Shown one piece after another: positions 15,463-24,416 of a DNA stretch of 49,633 nt. Position numbers and translations under genes: made by a program. How positions within the stretch are numbered: position 1 is the first letter of the stretch; every line of letters starts with the position of its first letter. Source of the stretch: an uncultured Prevotellaceae bacterium (GTDB taxonomy: Bacteria > Bacteroidota > Bacteroidia > Bacteroidales > Bacteroidaceae); assembly GCA_900313705.1 (NCBI GenBank), contig OMSJ01000016.1:1-49633 (forward strand), in the 5' to 3' direction. Below the pieces are notes generated by a model. That model saw only the letters and a program-made list of their open reading frames with translations, was not told the origin of the DNA and ran no database searches.

Positions 15463-17682
15463 TTAGAATTCGTAGCCCAGGTTGAGGAAGAAGTAGGGCT
15501 TCTTCGTGTGGTTGCTATAGCCGAAGCTGGCACCGACGGGGCCGAAGATGGTGTTGTAGTAGTAAGCTATCTGTCCGCCGAGGAGGGTGCGGTTGTCGAA
15601 GATTTCCTTCAGTTTGTCTGCTTGCTGACCTGCGGCAAAGCGGAGAAGCACGTAGTGGTTACGCCCTATTCGCTGCTGTGCCTGTAGCTGCGCGGCGATG
15701 AACTGCTTCTTCACGTACTCCATGTTTCCCATGCCGGCAAAGGGCATCTGCTGCTCGATGTAGTGGCCGAACCAGTCGCCGCCGATGGTGTTGCCGCTGA
15801 AAGTAGGCACGGCGTTGCCGAAGAGCATACGTCCGTAGAGCATGGGCTGCAGGGTGAAGCGTTTGCCGAAGGTGAACGACATGCGCCAGTTGGCTCTGAC
15901 GTCGCTCAGGCCGGTCTTGCCGTCGAGCTTTGCGAAGTTGTCGGTCACGTAGGCATATTCAGCCTTGAAGCTGGCACCGCGTGTGGGGAAGATCCAGTTG
16001 TCCTCGCTGTTGTAGCTTGCCTGAGCGCGATAGCTGAAGTAGTGGTCGTTGCTGAGGACCACCGGATTGTCCATTTTGTCGGCCACCAGCTTGTCCTGAT
16101 AGCGCACGTAGTCCCAGCGCAGTCCCATCTGCAGGTTGAAGTGGCGGAAGTCGTTGTTGAAGGGAATGAGGTTCACCTGATGGTGATGAAAGAGGATGCT
16201 GTAGTCGCGGTCGCCATCGATATAGATGTCTATGTCGTTGCGGCGGAAGGTATAGTCCACAGTCGGACGGCTGAAGCTGCGCGGATGTATGGTCCAGGCT
16301 CCGTGTACCATCATGCGTTTGCCAAGTCTCACCGTCAGGTCGGCGTTCATGGGGATGGCAGTCTTCATGGGGAATTCGGCACTCACCTGTAGCGAGGCGT
16401 GCTCTTCTGTGTCGTAGCGCATACCGGCGTGGAGCTGTATGGACTTGCGGTTGCCGGCAGAGATGATGACGCGTACGCCGTTGCCTTCGGGCATGAATTG
16501 GCACTCGGCAGTCTGGTAGAAGAGGTCGAGGCGCATACATGTCGTGATTTGCTGTGCCAGCCCGGCGTCGATGCTGTCTCTCTTCTGCAGAAGGAACTTC
16601 TGTCGGATGAAGTTCTCGGCTTGCGGCGTCATGTTCTCGAAGGTGTAGCCCGTGACGTGTTGCTTCTCGGTCATGGCCTGCGGGCGCAGAGGCTGCAGGA
16701 TGGTGGGGCGGAAGTCGTTGCCGATGCCGATGCGCTGCTTCAGGGCGATGATGTCGTCCCAGTGGCGCATGGCCTCTTCTTCGCCTCGGCGGATGAGGGT
16801 GTCGATGGCGGCAGCCGAGAAGCTGGCAGAGCCGTAGCCCTTCGTATCGACCTGCATGTGGAGGTCGGTGATGGCGAGGTTGTCCTCGACCTTGTTCTTA
16901 CAGTTCACATCGACGATTTGGCTGATGATGCTCATCGTGCCGCCCATTTGGTCGGCTGCTTTCGGAGCACCCTGCACGGTGACGCCGATGATGATGTCGG
17001 CACCCATCTCGCGGGCGATGTCGGCTGGATAGTTGTTCTTCAGGCCGCCATCGACCAGCACCTTGTCGCCGATTCTGACGGGCGAGAAGGCTCCTGGTAT
17101 CGACATTGAGGCGCGCATGGCCTGCGGCAGACGTCCGCTGTGGAAGTCCACCTCGCTGTTGTCGATGATGTTCGTTGCCACGCAGGCAAAGGGGATGGGC
17201 AGGTCCTTCGAGAAGTCGAGTGAGTCGGTGTAGCCCGAGCAGACCTGCTGGAACAGTTCAGCCAGGTTCTTGCCTTTGATGAGGCCGCCCGCATTCATGT
17301 TGCGCTTGCCGATGCTCAGGCCCGTGGTGAAGATGTAGGTGTACTGCTTCAGTCGGTCGCGGAGGCTCTGGTTGTTCAGGTTCTCCTTGTCGCTGATGAC
17401 GTAGCTCCAGTCCTGTGCGCGAGCCACGGAGTCGAGGGCATTGGCATTGTAGCCGATGGCATAGAGTCCGCCGATGATGCTGCCCATCGACGTGCCGGTG
17501 ATGATGTCCACGGGGATGCCGGCCTTCTCCAGTACCTTCAGCACACCGATGTGTGCCATGCCTTTAGCTCCGCCTCCACTCAGCACGACAGCCACTTTCT
17601 TCCTCTCCTGCTCCTGCTTCTGCGCGTTCACCATGCAGCACATCAGCGTAGCAGCCAATAGCAGTAATATCTTCTTAACCAT
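15463..17682 (-). CDS. Patatin-like phospholipase with outer-membrane barrel
   Basis: The 739-aa protein has a signal peptide (1-20). Its patatin domain (about 28-320) carries the oxyanion loop SGGGAKG, nucleophile S65 in GTSMG, and D211 in DGGLKNNYP, the Ser-Asp dyad. A POTRA-like linker and a C-terminal beta-barrel rich in alternating aromatic residues follow (about 400-739, ending LNLGYEF with the terminal Phe typical of outer-membrane proteins). This is the plan of PlpD-type (type Vd) proteins, which place a lipase domain at the outer membrane. It is the last gene after rnhB, 22 bp downstream. Phospholipid or lysophospholipid hydrolysis is expected. Confidence 0.9.
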   Translation of the reverse strand: MVKKILLLLAATLMCCMVNAQKQEQERKKVAVVLSGGGAKGMAHIGVLKVLEKAGIPVDIITGTSMGSIIGGLYAIGYNANALDSVARAQDWSYVISDKENLNNQSLRDRLKQYTYIFTTGLSIGKRNMNAGGLIKGKNLAELFQQVCSGYTDSLDFSKDLPIPFACVATNIIDNSEVDFHSGRLPQAMRASMSIPGAFSPVRIGDKVLVDGGLKNNYPADIAREMGADIIIGVTVQGAPKAADQMGGTMSIISQIVDVNCKNKVEDNLAITDLHMQVDTKGYGSASFSAAAIDTLIRRGEEEAMRHWDDIIALKQRIGIGNDFRPTILQPLRPQAMTEKQHVTGYTFENMTPQAENFIRQKFLLQKRDSIDAGLAQQITTCMRLDLFYQTAECQFMPEGNGVRVIISAGNRKSIQLHAGMRYDTEEHASLQVSAEFPMKTAIPMNADLTVRLGKRMMVHGAWTIHPRSFSRPTVDYTFRRNDIDIYIDGDRDYSILFHHHQVNLIPFNNDFRHFNLQMGLRWDYVRYQDKLVADKMDNPVVLSNDHYFSYRAQASYNSEDNWIFPTRGASFKAEYAYVTDNFAKLDGKTGLSDVRANWRMSFTFGKRFTLQPMLYGRMLFGNAVPTFSGNTIGGDWFGHYIEQQMPFAGMGNMEYVKKQFIAAQLQAQQRIGRNHYVLLRFAAGQQADKLKEIFDNRTLLGGQIAYYYNTIFGPVGASFGYSNHTKKPYFFLNLGYEF

Positions 17683-17704
17683 ATCGTTTAGTGTGTTTGA
17701 TGTG

Positions 17705-18328
17705 TCATTGTTTCCCTGCCGGAGCGTCGAAGTCGAACTCCAGTTGCGGTGAGCCGAGCAGGTTGAAGGTCATGCGGTGGTAGGGCGTAGTGCCGTGCTC
17801 GCGGATGGCTTGGCGGTGTACCAGTGCGGGGTAGCCCTTGTTCCTGTCCCAGTGGTAGGCAGGGTATTCCTCGTGGAGCTTCAGCATGTGGTCGTCTCGG
17901 TAGGTCTTGGCCAGGATGCTGGCGGCAGCGATGCTCATGTACTTTCCGTCGCCCTTGACGATGGTCGTGTAGGGCAGGTCCTTATAGGGCATGAAGCGGT
18001 TGCCGTCGATGATGACTTCCTCGGGCCGCACCTTGAGCCCGTCCAATGCACGGTGCATGGCCAGTATGCTGGCACGCAGGATGTTGATGCGGTCTATCTC
18101 CTCGTTTGTGACGATGCCCACAGCCCATGCCAGTGCCTCGCGCTCGATGACTTCCCGCAGGGCATAGCGCTTCTTCTCGCTGAGCTGCTTAGAGTCGTTG
18201 AGCATGTCGCTCTTGAAGTCGGGCGGCAAGATGACGGCAGCCGCAAAGACAGGCCCCGCCAGGCAGCCGCGCCCAGCCTCGTCGCATCCCGCTTCAATGA
18301 CATCTTTATGGTAGTAAGGCAATAGCAT
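17705..18328 (-). CDS. rnhB: Ribonuclease HII
   Basis: The 207-aa enzyme cleaves RNA in RNA-DNA hybrids and at single embedded ribonucleotides. Acidic catalytic residues D16 and E17 lie in DEAGRG, and [21 protein letters not shown] and [12 protein letters not shown] are the other conserved RNase HII blocks. ATG 18328 is preferred over an in-frame GTG directly before it. The length is normal. The gene is preceded by the octamer array at 18337-18400 and followed after 22 bp by the patatin gene, so it is cotranscribed within the glycosyltransferase operon. Confidence 0.95.
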   Translation of the reverse strand: MLLPYYHKDVIEAGCDEAGRGCLAGPVFAAAVILPPDFKSDMLNDSKQLSEKKRYALREVIEREALAWAVGIVTNEEIDRINILRASILAMHRALDGLKVRPEEVIIDGNRFMPYKDLPYTTIVKGDGKYMSIAAASILAKTYRDDHMLKLHEEYPAYHWDRNKGYPALVHRQAIREHGTTPYHRMTFNLLGSPQLEFDFDAPAGKQ

Positions 18329-18336
18329 CACTTTCT

Positions 18337-18400
18337 CACCTTTTTACTTTTTTACCTTTTCACCTTTTCACCTTTTCCCTTTTTTACCTTTTCACCTTTT
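18337..18400 (-). repeat. Octamer array, 8 units, between GT2 and rnhB
   Basis: Eight consecutive 8-mers read on the plus strand CACCTTTT, TACTTTTT, TACCTTTT, CACCTTTT, CACCTTTT, CCCTTTTT, TACCTTTT, CACCTTTT. In the gene direction this is TRAAAARG repeated. The TGA stop of the glycosyltransferase (18392-18394) and its last codons AAA AGG lie inside the array, which ends close to the rnhB start. Confidence 0.85.
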
Positions 18401-19171
18401 AATGATTGCTCTGATGATGAACCAGAAGTGGCGCATGACGGTCGGCAACCAGCCGTAGTAGTGCGCCATGATGCGGAAGCGCTCGATGAGCGAGGCTCGC
18501 TGATTGCTGGTCGTCATGCCCTCGTTGAGGTAGTCCGTGAGGACGAGCCCGGTGTTCACTATCCGTAGGCGACGGCGGTTGGCTCTACGCAAGAGGCGGA
18601 TGCACCAGTCGAAGTCGGCTGAGTATCGGAAGCTGAGGTCGTAGGGCTCCTGCTTTGCCAAGTCGGTGCGGACGTAGAAGGACTGGTGGCAGACGCGCAT
18701 ACCGTCGCGGAAGGTGTCGGGTGTGAGGTTCTCCGGTGGCGTGAGTCGGCGTCGGCGCAGGAAGTTCCCTTCTGCATCGACGATGTGAGTGTCGCCGTAG
18801 AGAATGGCAGGATGCCGGTGTCCGCCCTTCATCCATTGCGTCTGCTGCACTATGGCCGAGATGGTGTCGGTGCTGTGCAGACAGTCCCCTGCATTGAGGA
18901 AGACGATGTATTCGCCCGTGGCAGCAAGCAGTGCCTTGTTCATCGCATCGTAGAGCCCGCTGTCGGGTTCGCAGATGAGCCGTATGTTGTGGCGCGACTG
19001 GTTCTCCTCAACGTAGCGCTGCACGAGCGAGAGGGTGTGGTCGGTGGAGCAGCCGTCGATGATGAGGTGCTCTATGCGGGCGTAGTCCTGAGAGGCAACA
19101 CTTGTGAGTGTGCGCCTCAAGGTCGCTTCGGCATTATACGTGACGGTCGCTATGGTGATAAGTGGCTTCAT
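18392..19171 (-). CDS. Family 2 glycosyltransferase
   Basis: The 259-aa GT-A protein starts ITIATVTYNAEATLRRTLTSV, the usual nucleotide-sugar-binding strand and loop. It continues with IIDGCSTDHT, DSGLYDAMNKAL and the acidic region FLNAGDCLHS in the DxD position (here N-A-G-D). ADFDWCIRLL corresponds to the later catalytic acidic motif. It resembles WcaA/WcaE-like transferases that add sugars to surface polysaccharide. Its first 38 bp overlap the end of the upstream family 4 glycosyltransferase, and its stop codon is supplied by the octamer array. There are no membrane helices except a weak hydrophobic C-terminal end (FWFIIRAII). Donor and acceptor are unknown. Confidence 0.9.
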   Translation of the reverse strand: MKPLITIATVTYNAEATLRRTLTSVASQDYARIEHLIIDGCSTDHTLSLVQRYVEENQSRHNIRLICEPDSGLYDAMNKALLAATGEYIVFLNAGDCLHSTDTISAIVQQTQWMKGGHRHPAILYGDTHIVDAEGNFLRRRRLTPPENLTPDTFRDGMRVCHQSFYVRTDLAKQEPYDLSFRYSADFDWCIRLLRRANRRRLRIVNTGLVLTDYLNEGMTTSNQRASLIERFRIMAHYYGWLPTVMRHFWFIIRAIIKR

Positions 19172-20342
19172 ACAATCTAATATATTCCTGTGCTACCCTT
19201 GTCTCGCTGAAGGACGCGGCGGCTTTGGCACGGGCTGCGGCACGCAGGTCATGGCCGAGGACGAAGCGGATGCCTGCAGCAAGGTCAGCAGCATCGCGGT
19301 AGCGAGCCACATAGCCGTTCTCCAAATGGTCTATCATCTCGGGGATGCCGCCTACGTCAAAGCCTACACAAGGTGTGCCGCAGCTCATGGCTTCGGCGAT
19401 GGTGTTGGGCAGGTTGTCCTGAAGGCTGGGCGTAAGGAAGACATCGGCGGCATTGTAGAGCAGCGGCATCGTCTGTTCGCCAGCAGAACCGAAGCGCGTT
19501 GCGCCAATGCCTTCGGGCAGGGGAATCTGTTCAGAGTCCTTGCCCACGATGACGAGATGGATGGCTTTGTTCAGCCCCTCGAGAGTCCGTAGTGCGTCGG
19601 TGAGATACTTGATGCCTTTCCGCTCGTCGGTCACCTTCTGGCTACAGAAGAGGAGCAGGCGCTTGTCCTGAGGCAACGAAAGCGACAGACGTGCCTGATG
19701 CATGTCGGTGGGGTGGAAGAGGGCAGAAGGGATGCAGTTGTTGATGTGCTCCACGTGCTCGGAAGGCAAGGCAAGATGGGCTTGGTCGGCAATCCACTGG
19801 CTGCAGCCCACGAAGGTGGGATGCCAGCGCTGGTACATCGACCTCTTGCGCGTATATATATAATAAGGTAGGGAACCGCAGAGAATGGGGCAGCGACGGC
19901 ATTCCGCCTCTTTGCAGTCACCGCGATAATGGCAGATGCCCAGGTAGGGCCATTCATCGTGCAGCGTCCAGACGATGCGCTTGCCGCTCTTCAGGATGCG
20001 GGCGATGCCGTCCAGCGACAACATGCCTTGGTTTATCCAGTGCAGGTGGACGACGTCTGCTTCCTTGAACTCCTTGGTGCGGGTGATGTCGATGCCCACA
20101 TTGGCAATGTCTGCTTGCCACAGACGCGACCGCCTGAATCCGCAGCGGGGCAGGATGGTCAGGCGTTCCAGGAACTTCGGTATCTTGTTGCCTACCCGGC
20201 AAACCGCAACGGCGTTGGTCTGCTTGTCGCGCACCATGAGCTTCGCCTTCACGCCGTTGGCATTGAGGGCATTCAGAAGACGACAGGCTGCAATGGCACC
20301 TCCACCGCTACGTTCACTTGTACTTATGAGCAACACCTTCAT
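19134..20342 (-). CDS. Family 4 (GT-B) glycosyltransferase
   Basis: The 402-aa protein starts MKVLLISTSERSGGGAIAA, the N-terminal Rossmann loop of GT-B enzymes. The donor-binding C-terminal domain holds LLLFCSQKVTDERKGIKYL and the E-x7-E-like motif PNTIAEAMSCGTPCVGFDVGGIPEMI. A middle segment rich in Cys (CHYRGDCKEAECRRCPILCG) is seen in a subset of Bacteroidetes GT4 enzymes. It probably acts at the inner face of the membrane in polysaccharide assembly together with the two neighbouring transferases. It overlaps the downstream GT2 gene and is separated from the upstream gene by an octamer array. Confidence 0.92.
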   Translation of the reverse strand: MKVLLISTSERSGGGAIAACRLLNALNANGVKAKLMVRDKQTNAVAVCRVGNKIPKFLERLTILPRCGFRRSRLWQADIANVGIDITRTKEFKEADVVHLHWINQGMLSLDGIARILKSGKRIVWTLHDEWPYLGICHYRGDCKEAECRRCPILCGSLPYYIYTRKRSMYQRWHPTFVGCSQWIADQAHLALPSEHVEHINNCIPSALFHPTDMHQARLSLSLPQDKRLLLFCSQKVTDERKGIKYLTDALRTLEGLNKAIHLVIVGKDSEQIPLPEGIGATRFGSAGEQTMPLLYNAADVFLTPSLQDNLPNTIAEAMSCGTPCVGFDVGGIPEMIDHLENGYVARYRDAADLAAGIRFVLGHDLRAAARAKAAASFSETRVAQEYIRLYEATYHHSDRHV

Positions 20343-20350
20343 GCCTTTTT

Positions 20351-20414
20351 CACCTTTCTCTTTTTTTACTTTTTCACCTTTTCACTTTTTCCCTTTTTCA
20401 CCTTTTCCCCTTTT
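20351..20414 (-). repeat. Octamer array, 8 units, between two glycosyltransferase genes
   Basis: Eight 8-mers (CACCTTTC, TCTTTTTT, TACTTTTT, CACCTTTT, CACTTTTT, CCCTTTTT, CACCTTTT, CCCCTTTT on the plus strand) end at 20414, the first base of the TGA stop (20414-20416) of the upstream gene. They extend to 8 bp from the ATG of the downstream gene. Confidence 0.85.
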
Positions 20415-21502
20415 CAATGATAAGCCTTTTTCCCCAACCATTTATTGATGCGGGCACGGATGGCTTTTAGTATGTAGCTGAAGTTCCCGTATCGGAGGTT
20501 CAGGAAGAGTTCCTCGAAGGAACGTCCGACCTTGACCATCGGGTTCATCCAGCCCATGATGCGGTAGGCACGATGGCGATAGGCAACATGCTCCACGACG
20601 TAGGGCGGATGAGCGAGAGACCCCTCCACACCTCCCCTTAAGGGGGAGGCTTCCTGGTCAGAGTTCTCCCCCTTTAAGGGGGAGTTAGAGGGGGTCTTCA
20701 GTTCGTAGCGCTGCATCGTGAAGATGCGGCGGTAGCCTCGGGGCATGGTCTGGAGCGAACCGCCGAAGTGCGTACTGTCAGCCGTGGCACCGAGGTTGTT
20801 GATCATGTTCTTGCAGGGCACAATGGCAAGGCCGTTAGAGAGCAGCATGTGCGACCAGAAGATAGTCTCGTAGAAGGCTTTGCCCTGCTCGCGGTGCTTA
20901 CGGCACATGGGCAGGAAGTCATCGCGATAGCCTCGCTCGCTGATCAGTTCTTCAAGCTGATGCACGGCCACAGGGTTGTCGAGCCACGTATAGTGCTCGT
21001 CCCACTGGTCGATGACGCGCCGCCACGATGCCCAGCCCCAGATGCTGAAGTTCGTCGTGAAGAAGTAGTCGCCCTCAGCATCGGTGGTCTGTTCCTCGAC
21101 GTTGAAGCCGCTGATGAGCGTGATGCGTTCGTCGCTTTCGTAGCGCTCCAGCATCTCCTTGCAGAAAGAGAAGAAGCTGACGGCAGGCACATCGTCATCC
21201 TCCAGCACGACGCACTTATCGACATGGCTGAAGGCCCATTTCTGCGAGATGTATTCCGAGGGGTCGCAGCCGTAGTTCTTCTCCTGATAGAGCGTCTCCA
21301 CCTGGCACTCCCAATCCACCTGCGACACTACTTCGCGGCAGGCCATGATGCCTGGCATGTCCTTTTCCGAGCGCGGACCGTCCTGATAGAGAAAGAGCCG
21401 CGACGGACGTGCCTTGCGCACTTGGGCAAAGACTTGACCGAGTTGCTGAGGCCTGTTGAAGAACAGAATCAGCACGGGAATATCAACGAGAAAGGGTTTC
21501 AT
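20414..21502 (-). CDS. GT-A glycosyltransferase with an in-frame repeat insertion
   Basis: The 362-aa protein has VPVLILFFNRPQQLGQVF at its start and VLEDDDVPAVSFFSF with the DDD metal motif, then FSIWGWASWRRV, typical of a Bacteroidetes family of nucleotide-diphospho-sugar transferases near polysaccharide loci. It has no signal peptide. Residues around 268-294 (TPSNSPLKGE...PLRGGVEGS) are low-complexity and encoded by two palindromic GGGGGAG repeats (20618-20697), an insertion that kept the frame. It is the first gene of the operon; the promoter -7 box ends only 6 bp before the ATG, so the mRNA may be nearly leaderless. The sugar specificity is unknown. Confidence 0.85.
   Translation of the reverse strand: MKPFLVDIPVLILFFNRPQQLGQVFAQVRKARPSRLFLYQDGPRSEKDMPGIMACREVVSQVDWECQVETLYQEKNYGCDPSEYISQKWAFSHVDKCVVLEDDDVPAVSFFSFCKEMLERYESDERITLISGFNVEEQTTDAEGDYFFTTNFSIWGWASWRRVIDQWDEHYTWLDNPVAVHQLEELISERGYRDDFLPMCRKHREQGKAFYETIFWSHMLLSNGLAIVPCKNMINNLGATADSTHFGGSLQTMPRGYRRIFTMQRYELKTPSNSPLKGENSDQEASPLRGGVEGSLAHPPYVVEHVAYRHRAYRIMGWMNPMVKVGRSFEELFLNLRYGNFSYILKAIRARINKWLGKKAYH
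20618..20697. repeat. Palindromic repeat inserted inside a glycosyltransferase gene
   Basis: Two palindromes, CCTCCCCTTAAGGGGGAGG (20631-20649) and CTCCCCCTTTAAGGGGGAG (20666-20684), are enclosed by outer arms AGACCCCTCC and GAGGGGGTCT, giving one large foldback of about 80 bp. A related perfect palindrome occurs outside genes at 35649-35666. Confidence 0.8.
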
Positions 21503-21507
21503 GTGTG

Positions 21508-21515
21508 CAAAGATA
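21508..21515 (-). promoter_or_regulatory. Promoter -7 box of the glycosyltransferase operon
   Basis: TATCTTTG on the minus strand matches TAnnTTTG and ends 6 bp before the ATG at 21502. A heptamer-like run (GAATTAA GAATCAA GAATAGG, about 21522-21550) lies upstream of it. Confidence 0.6.
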
Positions 21516-21652
21516 CAAAGAAATTAAGAATTAAGAATCAAGAATAGGGAATTATTTGGTTTTTCGAGAAGAAAAGGGCTTTGCTTATCTAAGGAAAGCG
21601 AAGATATTGCAAAAAAATGGAGTGCGAACATACAACTTATCGTAAATAATCG

Positions 21653-21660
21653 TATATTTG
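21653..21660 (+). promoter_or_regulatory. Promoter -7 box of the fasciclin lipoprotein gene
   Basis: TATATTTG matches the consensus. The leader would be about 80-105 nt depending on the start codon. A -33 TTTG is not clear. Confidence 0.55.
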
Positions 21661-21771
21661 CAGACAGGTGTGTGCCCATTCGTAAGTGGGTTCACGACAA
21701 CGATACTAAAACCAACTGACTATTAACCAGGAGTGCAAGGTAAGATGCATTCCGCAATCAGACTTTTTCGG

Positions 21772-23949
21772 ATGAAGAGATTTTTTGTGGCAGCAGTCGT
21801 GGCTATTATCTTGGCAGGTTGCTCGGATGAGATAGACATGTCTTCGAGATACGTATTCACAGATAAGACCATAACGCAGTACCTGCAGGAGAAGGAGTAC
21901 TACAGCGAGTACGTCCGTCTGCTTGGCAAGCGGCCTGTCAGTGCGTATTCCCAAACGACATTGCTGCAGTTGCTTTCCGCTCGTGGACATTATACGGTGT
22001 TTGCTCCGACAAACGATGCTATCCATGATTATCTGGACAGCCTCTATCATAAGGGCATCATCACGGAACCTTCGTGGAACGGGTTTGAGAAGCAGGAGAC
22101 TTTGGACAGTATCGAGAAGGTGATTATCTTCAACAGCATCCTGGACAGCGGTGACCAGGATGCATACAATGTCCTCGACTTCCCCGACCACGAGCATGAG
22201 TTCCAACTGGCTAACATGAACAATCGAAAGCTTCGTGTCTATTATGGCTCTAACAATACGGACAGCATCAGCATAGAGGGCGTGGCCCTTGTGTCGGAAA
22301 AGAACCGAGGCATCGTGCTGACCAACGGATACATCCATCAGGTGGAGGGCGTGATTGCTCCGAGCGATGGACGCCTTGGCGACTTCATCCGCCTCTGGTC
22401 CAATATGCCGAAGAGCGGATATAGCGTCATGTCGCGTCTGATAACGGCATGTGGGTTAATAGATACGCTGAGTGCCTACCGCGACGAGGTATGGGAACAT
22501 CTGTACCTAACGGGCGGCGTGAAGGACTTGCGCGTGCATTCTTCTGTAGGGCAGGTCGGCACAATTCCCGAGCATCGCTTCTACGGCTTTACCCTTTTTG
22601 CAGAGACCGACCAGTTCTGGGAGCGTACTCTTGGGCATAAGGCAAGCGATATTACCGTAGGCGAGGTGTGCGAGTACCTGCAGAACACGGGCCTCTTCGA
22701 CTACGTGGAGGGGACGCTCTACGATGATGACTATACCAATGAGATGAATGTGCTGAACCAGTTCGTGACATATCACCTGCTGCCTCAGCGCATAGGAAGG
22801 GACAAGCTGGTGATTCACTACAACGAGGTGGGCTACAACTATGGCACCGCCAAGGCTCCCTCAATCGCCATCATGGACTATTACCAGACGATGGGTCTCC
22901 CCCGCCTGCTGAAGACCTTCGAGAGCCGAGAGAGTGACGGCATTTACCTGAACCGCTTCCCGAAGCTCCAGAACGGAAGAGGACAGTTTGGCACGTACCG
23001 CGAAAACAAGAACGACTATCACGAGAGCGGTCTTTTCCCACAACTGAAGGGGGCCAGCACGACAAGCGATGAGAACCATGGCATTCGTGTGCTGACCAAT
23101 ACAGAGACTGGTACAGATGCCAGCAACATCGTCAATGCCGTCGTATATCCCATAGACCGACTGCTTGTTTGCACAGAGAATGTCTGCAACCAGATGGCGG
23201 GTCAGCGCATCCGCATCGATGCCGGATGCATGATGCCTGAGCTGATGAACAACGACATCCGTGCTCCTCGCACCAACTACACCTATGGTGCTACCAGTGT
23301 AAGAGCCATACCGACGAACTACCCCTACATCTCAAATGTTGAGATACGAGAAGGTACAGACTTCTATTTCCTCTCGGGATACCCTTCCCCATATCACAAC
23401 CTTCAAGGAGACGAGTTCAACATAATTGGGCAATATGACATCACGATGCAGTTGCCGCCCGTGCCTCGTGCAGGACAGTATGAGATACGCTTCGGCGTGG
23501 CCACAGGTTCGTATGTACGTTCCATGGCGCAGGTTTATTTCGGCACAGAACGCGACAAGATGCCGGCTGCCGGTATTCCTCTGGACCTTCGACTTGGCGG
23601 ACTGGAAATGAGATTGCCGTCCGGTGCGTCACCGTCCAACGTAGGATGGGAGGCAGACACCGACGATGAGGAATACAACGACCAGGTGACGAAGGTCATG
23701 CGTACGAGAGGCTTTATGAAGGCTCCCAATTCGTGGACCAACAAGATGGGAACCTATGAAAGTGTACGTAAGGACCACTTCATGTCGCGCCGCATACTGG
23801 TAAATGCATACCTCAAGCCTTACCAGAACTACTACATCCGGTTCAAGTCCGTCCTTGAAGATAAGAACAAGGAGTTCTACATGGACTACTTTGAGTATGT
23901 AGCCAAGGAAGTCTATGACAATCCCGAGGAGTCGGAGGACATCTGGTAA
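21772..23949 (+). CDS. Fasciclin-domain lipoprotein
   Basis: The 725-aa protein begins MKRFFVAAVVAIILAGCSDE, a lipoprotein signal with lipobox LAGC and acylated C17. Starting at ATG 21772 gives the ideal signal; in-frame ATG 21745 and GTG 21733 lie upstream, with an AGGAG at 21729 that suits 21745. A FAS1 domain follows (about 30-200) with HYTVFAPTNDAIHDYL as its conserved box, and a second, weaker FAS1-like region around 215-400. The C-terminal half (about 480-725) is beta-rich, as in long Bacteroidetes fasciclin proteins. It is probably surface-exposed and involved in adhesion or glycan-linked assembly. No SusC/D pair is adjacent. It is single and converges on the YqaA-like gene. Confidence 0.85.
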   Translation: MKRFFVAAVVAIILAGCSDEIDMSSRYVFTDKTITQYLQEKEYYSEYVRLLGKRPVSAYSQTTLLQLLSARGHYTVFAPTNDAIHDYLDSLYHKGIITEPSWNGFEKQETLDSIEKVIIFNSILDSGDQDAYNVLDFPDHEHEFQLANMNNRKLRVYYGSNNTDSISIEGVALVSEKNRGIVLTNGYIHQVEGVIAPSDGRLGDFIRLWSNMPKSGYSVMSRLITACGLIDTLSAYRDEVWEHLYLTGGVKDLRVHSSVGQVGTIPEHRFYGFTLFAETDQFWERTLGHKASDITVGEVCEYLQNTGLFDYVEGTLYDDDYTNEMNVLNQFVTYHLLPQRIGRDKLVIHYNEVGYNYGTAKAPSIAIMDYYQTMGLPRLLKTFESRESDGIYLNRFPKLQNGRGQFGTYRENKNDYHESGLFPQLKGASTTSDENHGIRVLTNTETGTDASNIVNAVVYPIDRLLVCTENVCNQMAGQRIRIDAGCMMPELMNNDIRAPRTNYTYGATSVRAIPTNYPYISNVEIREGTDFYFLSGYPSPYHNLQGDEFNIIGQYDITMQLPPVPRAGQYEIRFGVATGSYVRSMAQVYFGTERDKMPAAGIPLDLRLGGLEMRLPSGASPSNVGWEADTDDEEYNDQVTKVMRTRGFMKAPNSWTNKMGTYESVRKDHFMSRRILVNAYLKPYQNYYIRFKSVLEDKNKEFYMDYFEYVAKEVYDNPEESEDIW

Positions 23950-23963
23950 CGTCCTTCAGCCCA

Positions 23964-24416
23964 TCAGCTCATTAGGTTGATGGCCCAGATGAGAATGGCA
24001 TAGCGGAGCGCTTTACCCAGAAAGATGCTTAGGAAGGAGAGGTAAGGATTTGCCCTCATGTAGCCAAGGGTGACGCTCAGGGCACTGCCCAGGATGGGCA
24101 GGAAGCAGAAGAAGCCCATCCATGCACCACGTCCTTGCAGCCATTGCTGTGTGCGTTCTATCTTCTCGCGTTTGACGTGAAGGTAGTGTTCAATCCATTC
24201 CAGACGTCCGAAGGTGCCTATCCAGTAGTTGAACATACTGCCCAGCACATTGCCTATAGTGGCACTGGCGAAAAGCGGCCAGGGCTGCAAGCCTGCCAGT
24301 TGCAGACCAGCCAAGAGGGTCTCGCTGCTGAAGGGGAACACGCTGCCTGCCACGAAGGCAGCCACACCCATGCCCGTGTAGCCGTAGGCTATCAGATACT
24401 GAATGATGTCATCCAT
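23964..24416 (-). CDS. YqaA-like small membrane protein (SNARE-associated/VTT type)
   Basis: The 150-aa protein has four to five hydrophobic segments and the features of the YqaA branch of the DedA/VTT superfamily: YGYTGMGVAAFVAGSVFPFSSE near the N-terminus, IGNVLGSMFNYWIG in the middle, and GFFCFLPILGSALSVTLGYMR with the conserved Pro-Gly stretch. The family is linked to membrane lipid handling, but the role of YqaA is not established. It overlaps the preceding membrane-protein gene by 25 bp, so the two are probably cotranslated. Its 3' end faces the fasciclin gene 14 bp away. Confidence 0.85.
   Translation of the reverse strand: MDDIIQYLIAYGYTGMGVAAFVAGSVFPFSSETLLAGLQLAGLQPWPLFASATIGNVLGSMFNYWIGTFGRLEWIEHYLHVKREKIERTQQWLQGRGAWMGFFCFLPILGSALSVTLGYMRANPYLSFLSIFLGKALRYAILIWAINLMS

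Noticed and set aside
20414-21502. Treating the glycosyltransferase as a pseudogene because of the repeat insertion
   Set aside because: The frame is open from start to stop and the residues after the insertion (VVEHVAYRHRAYRIMGWMN) look normal for the family.
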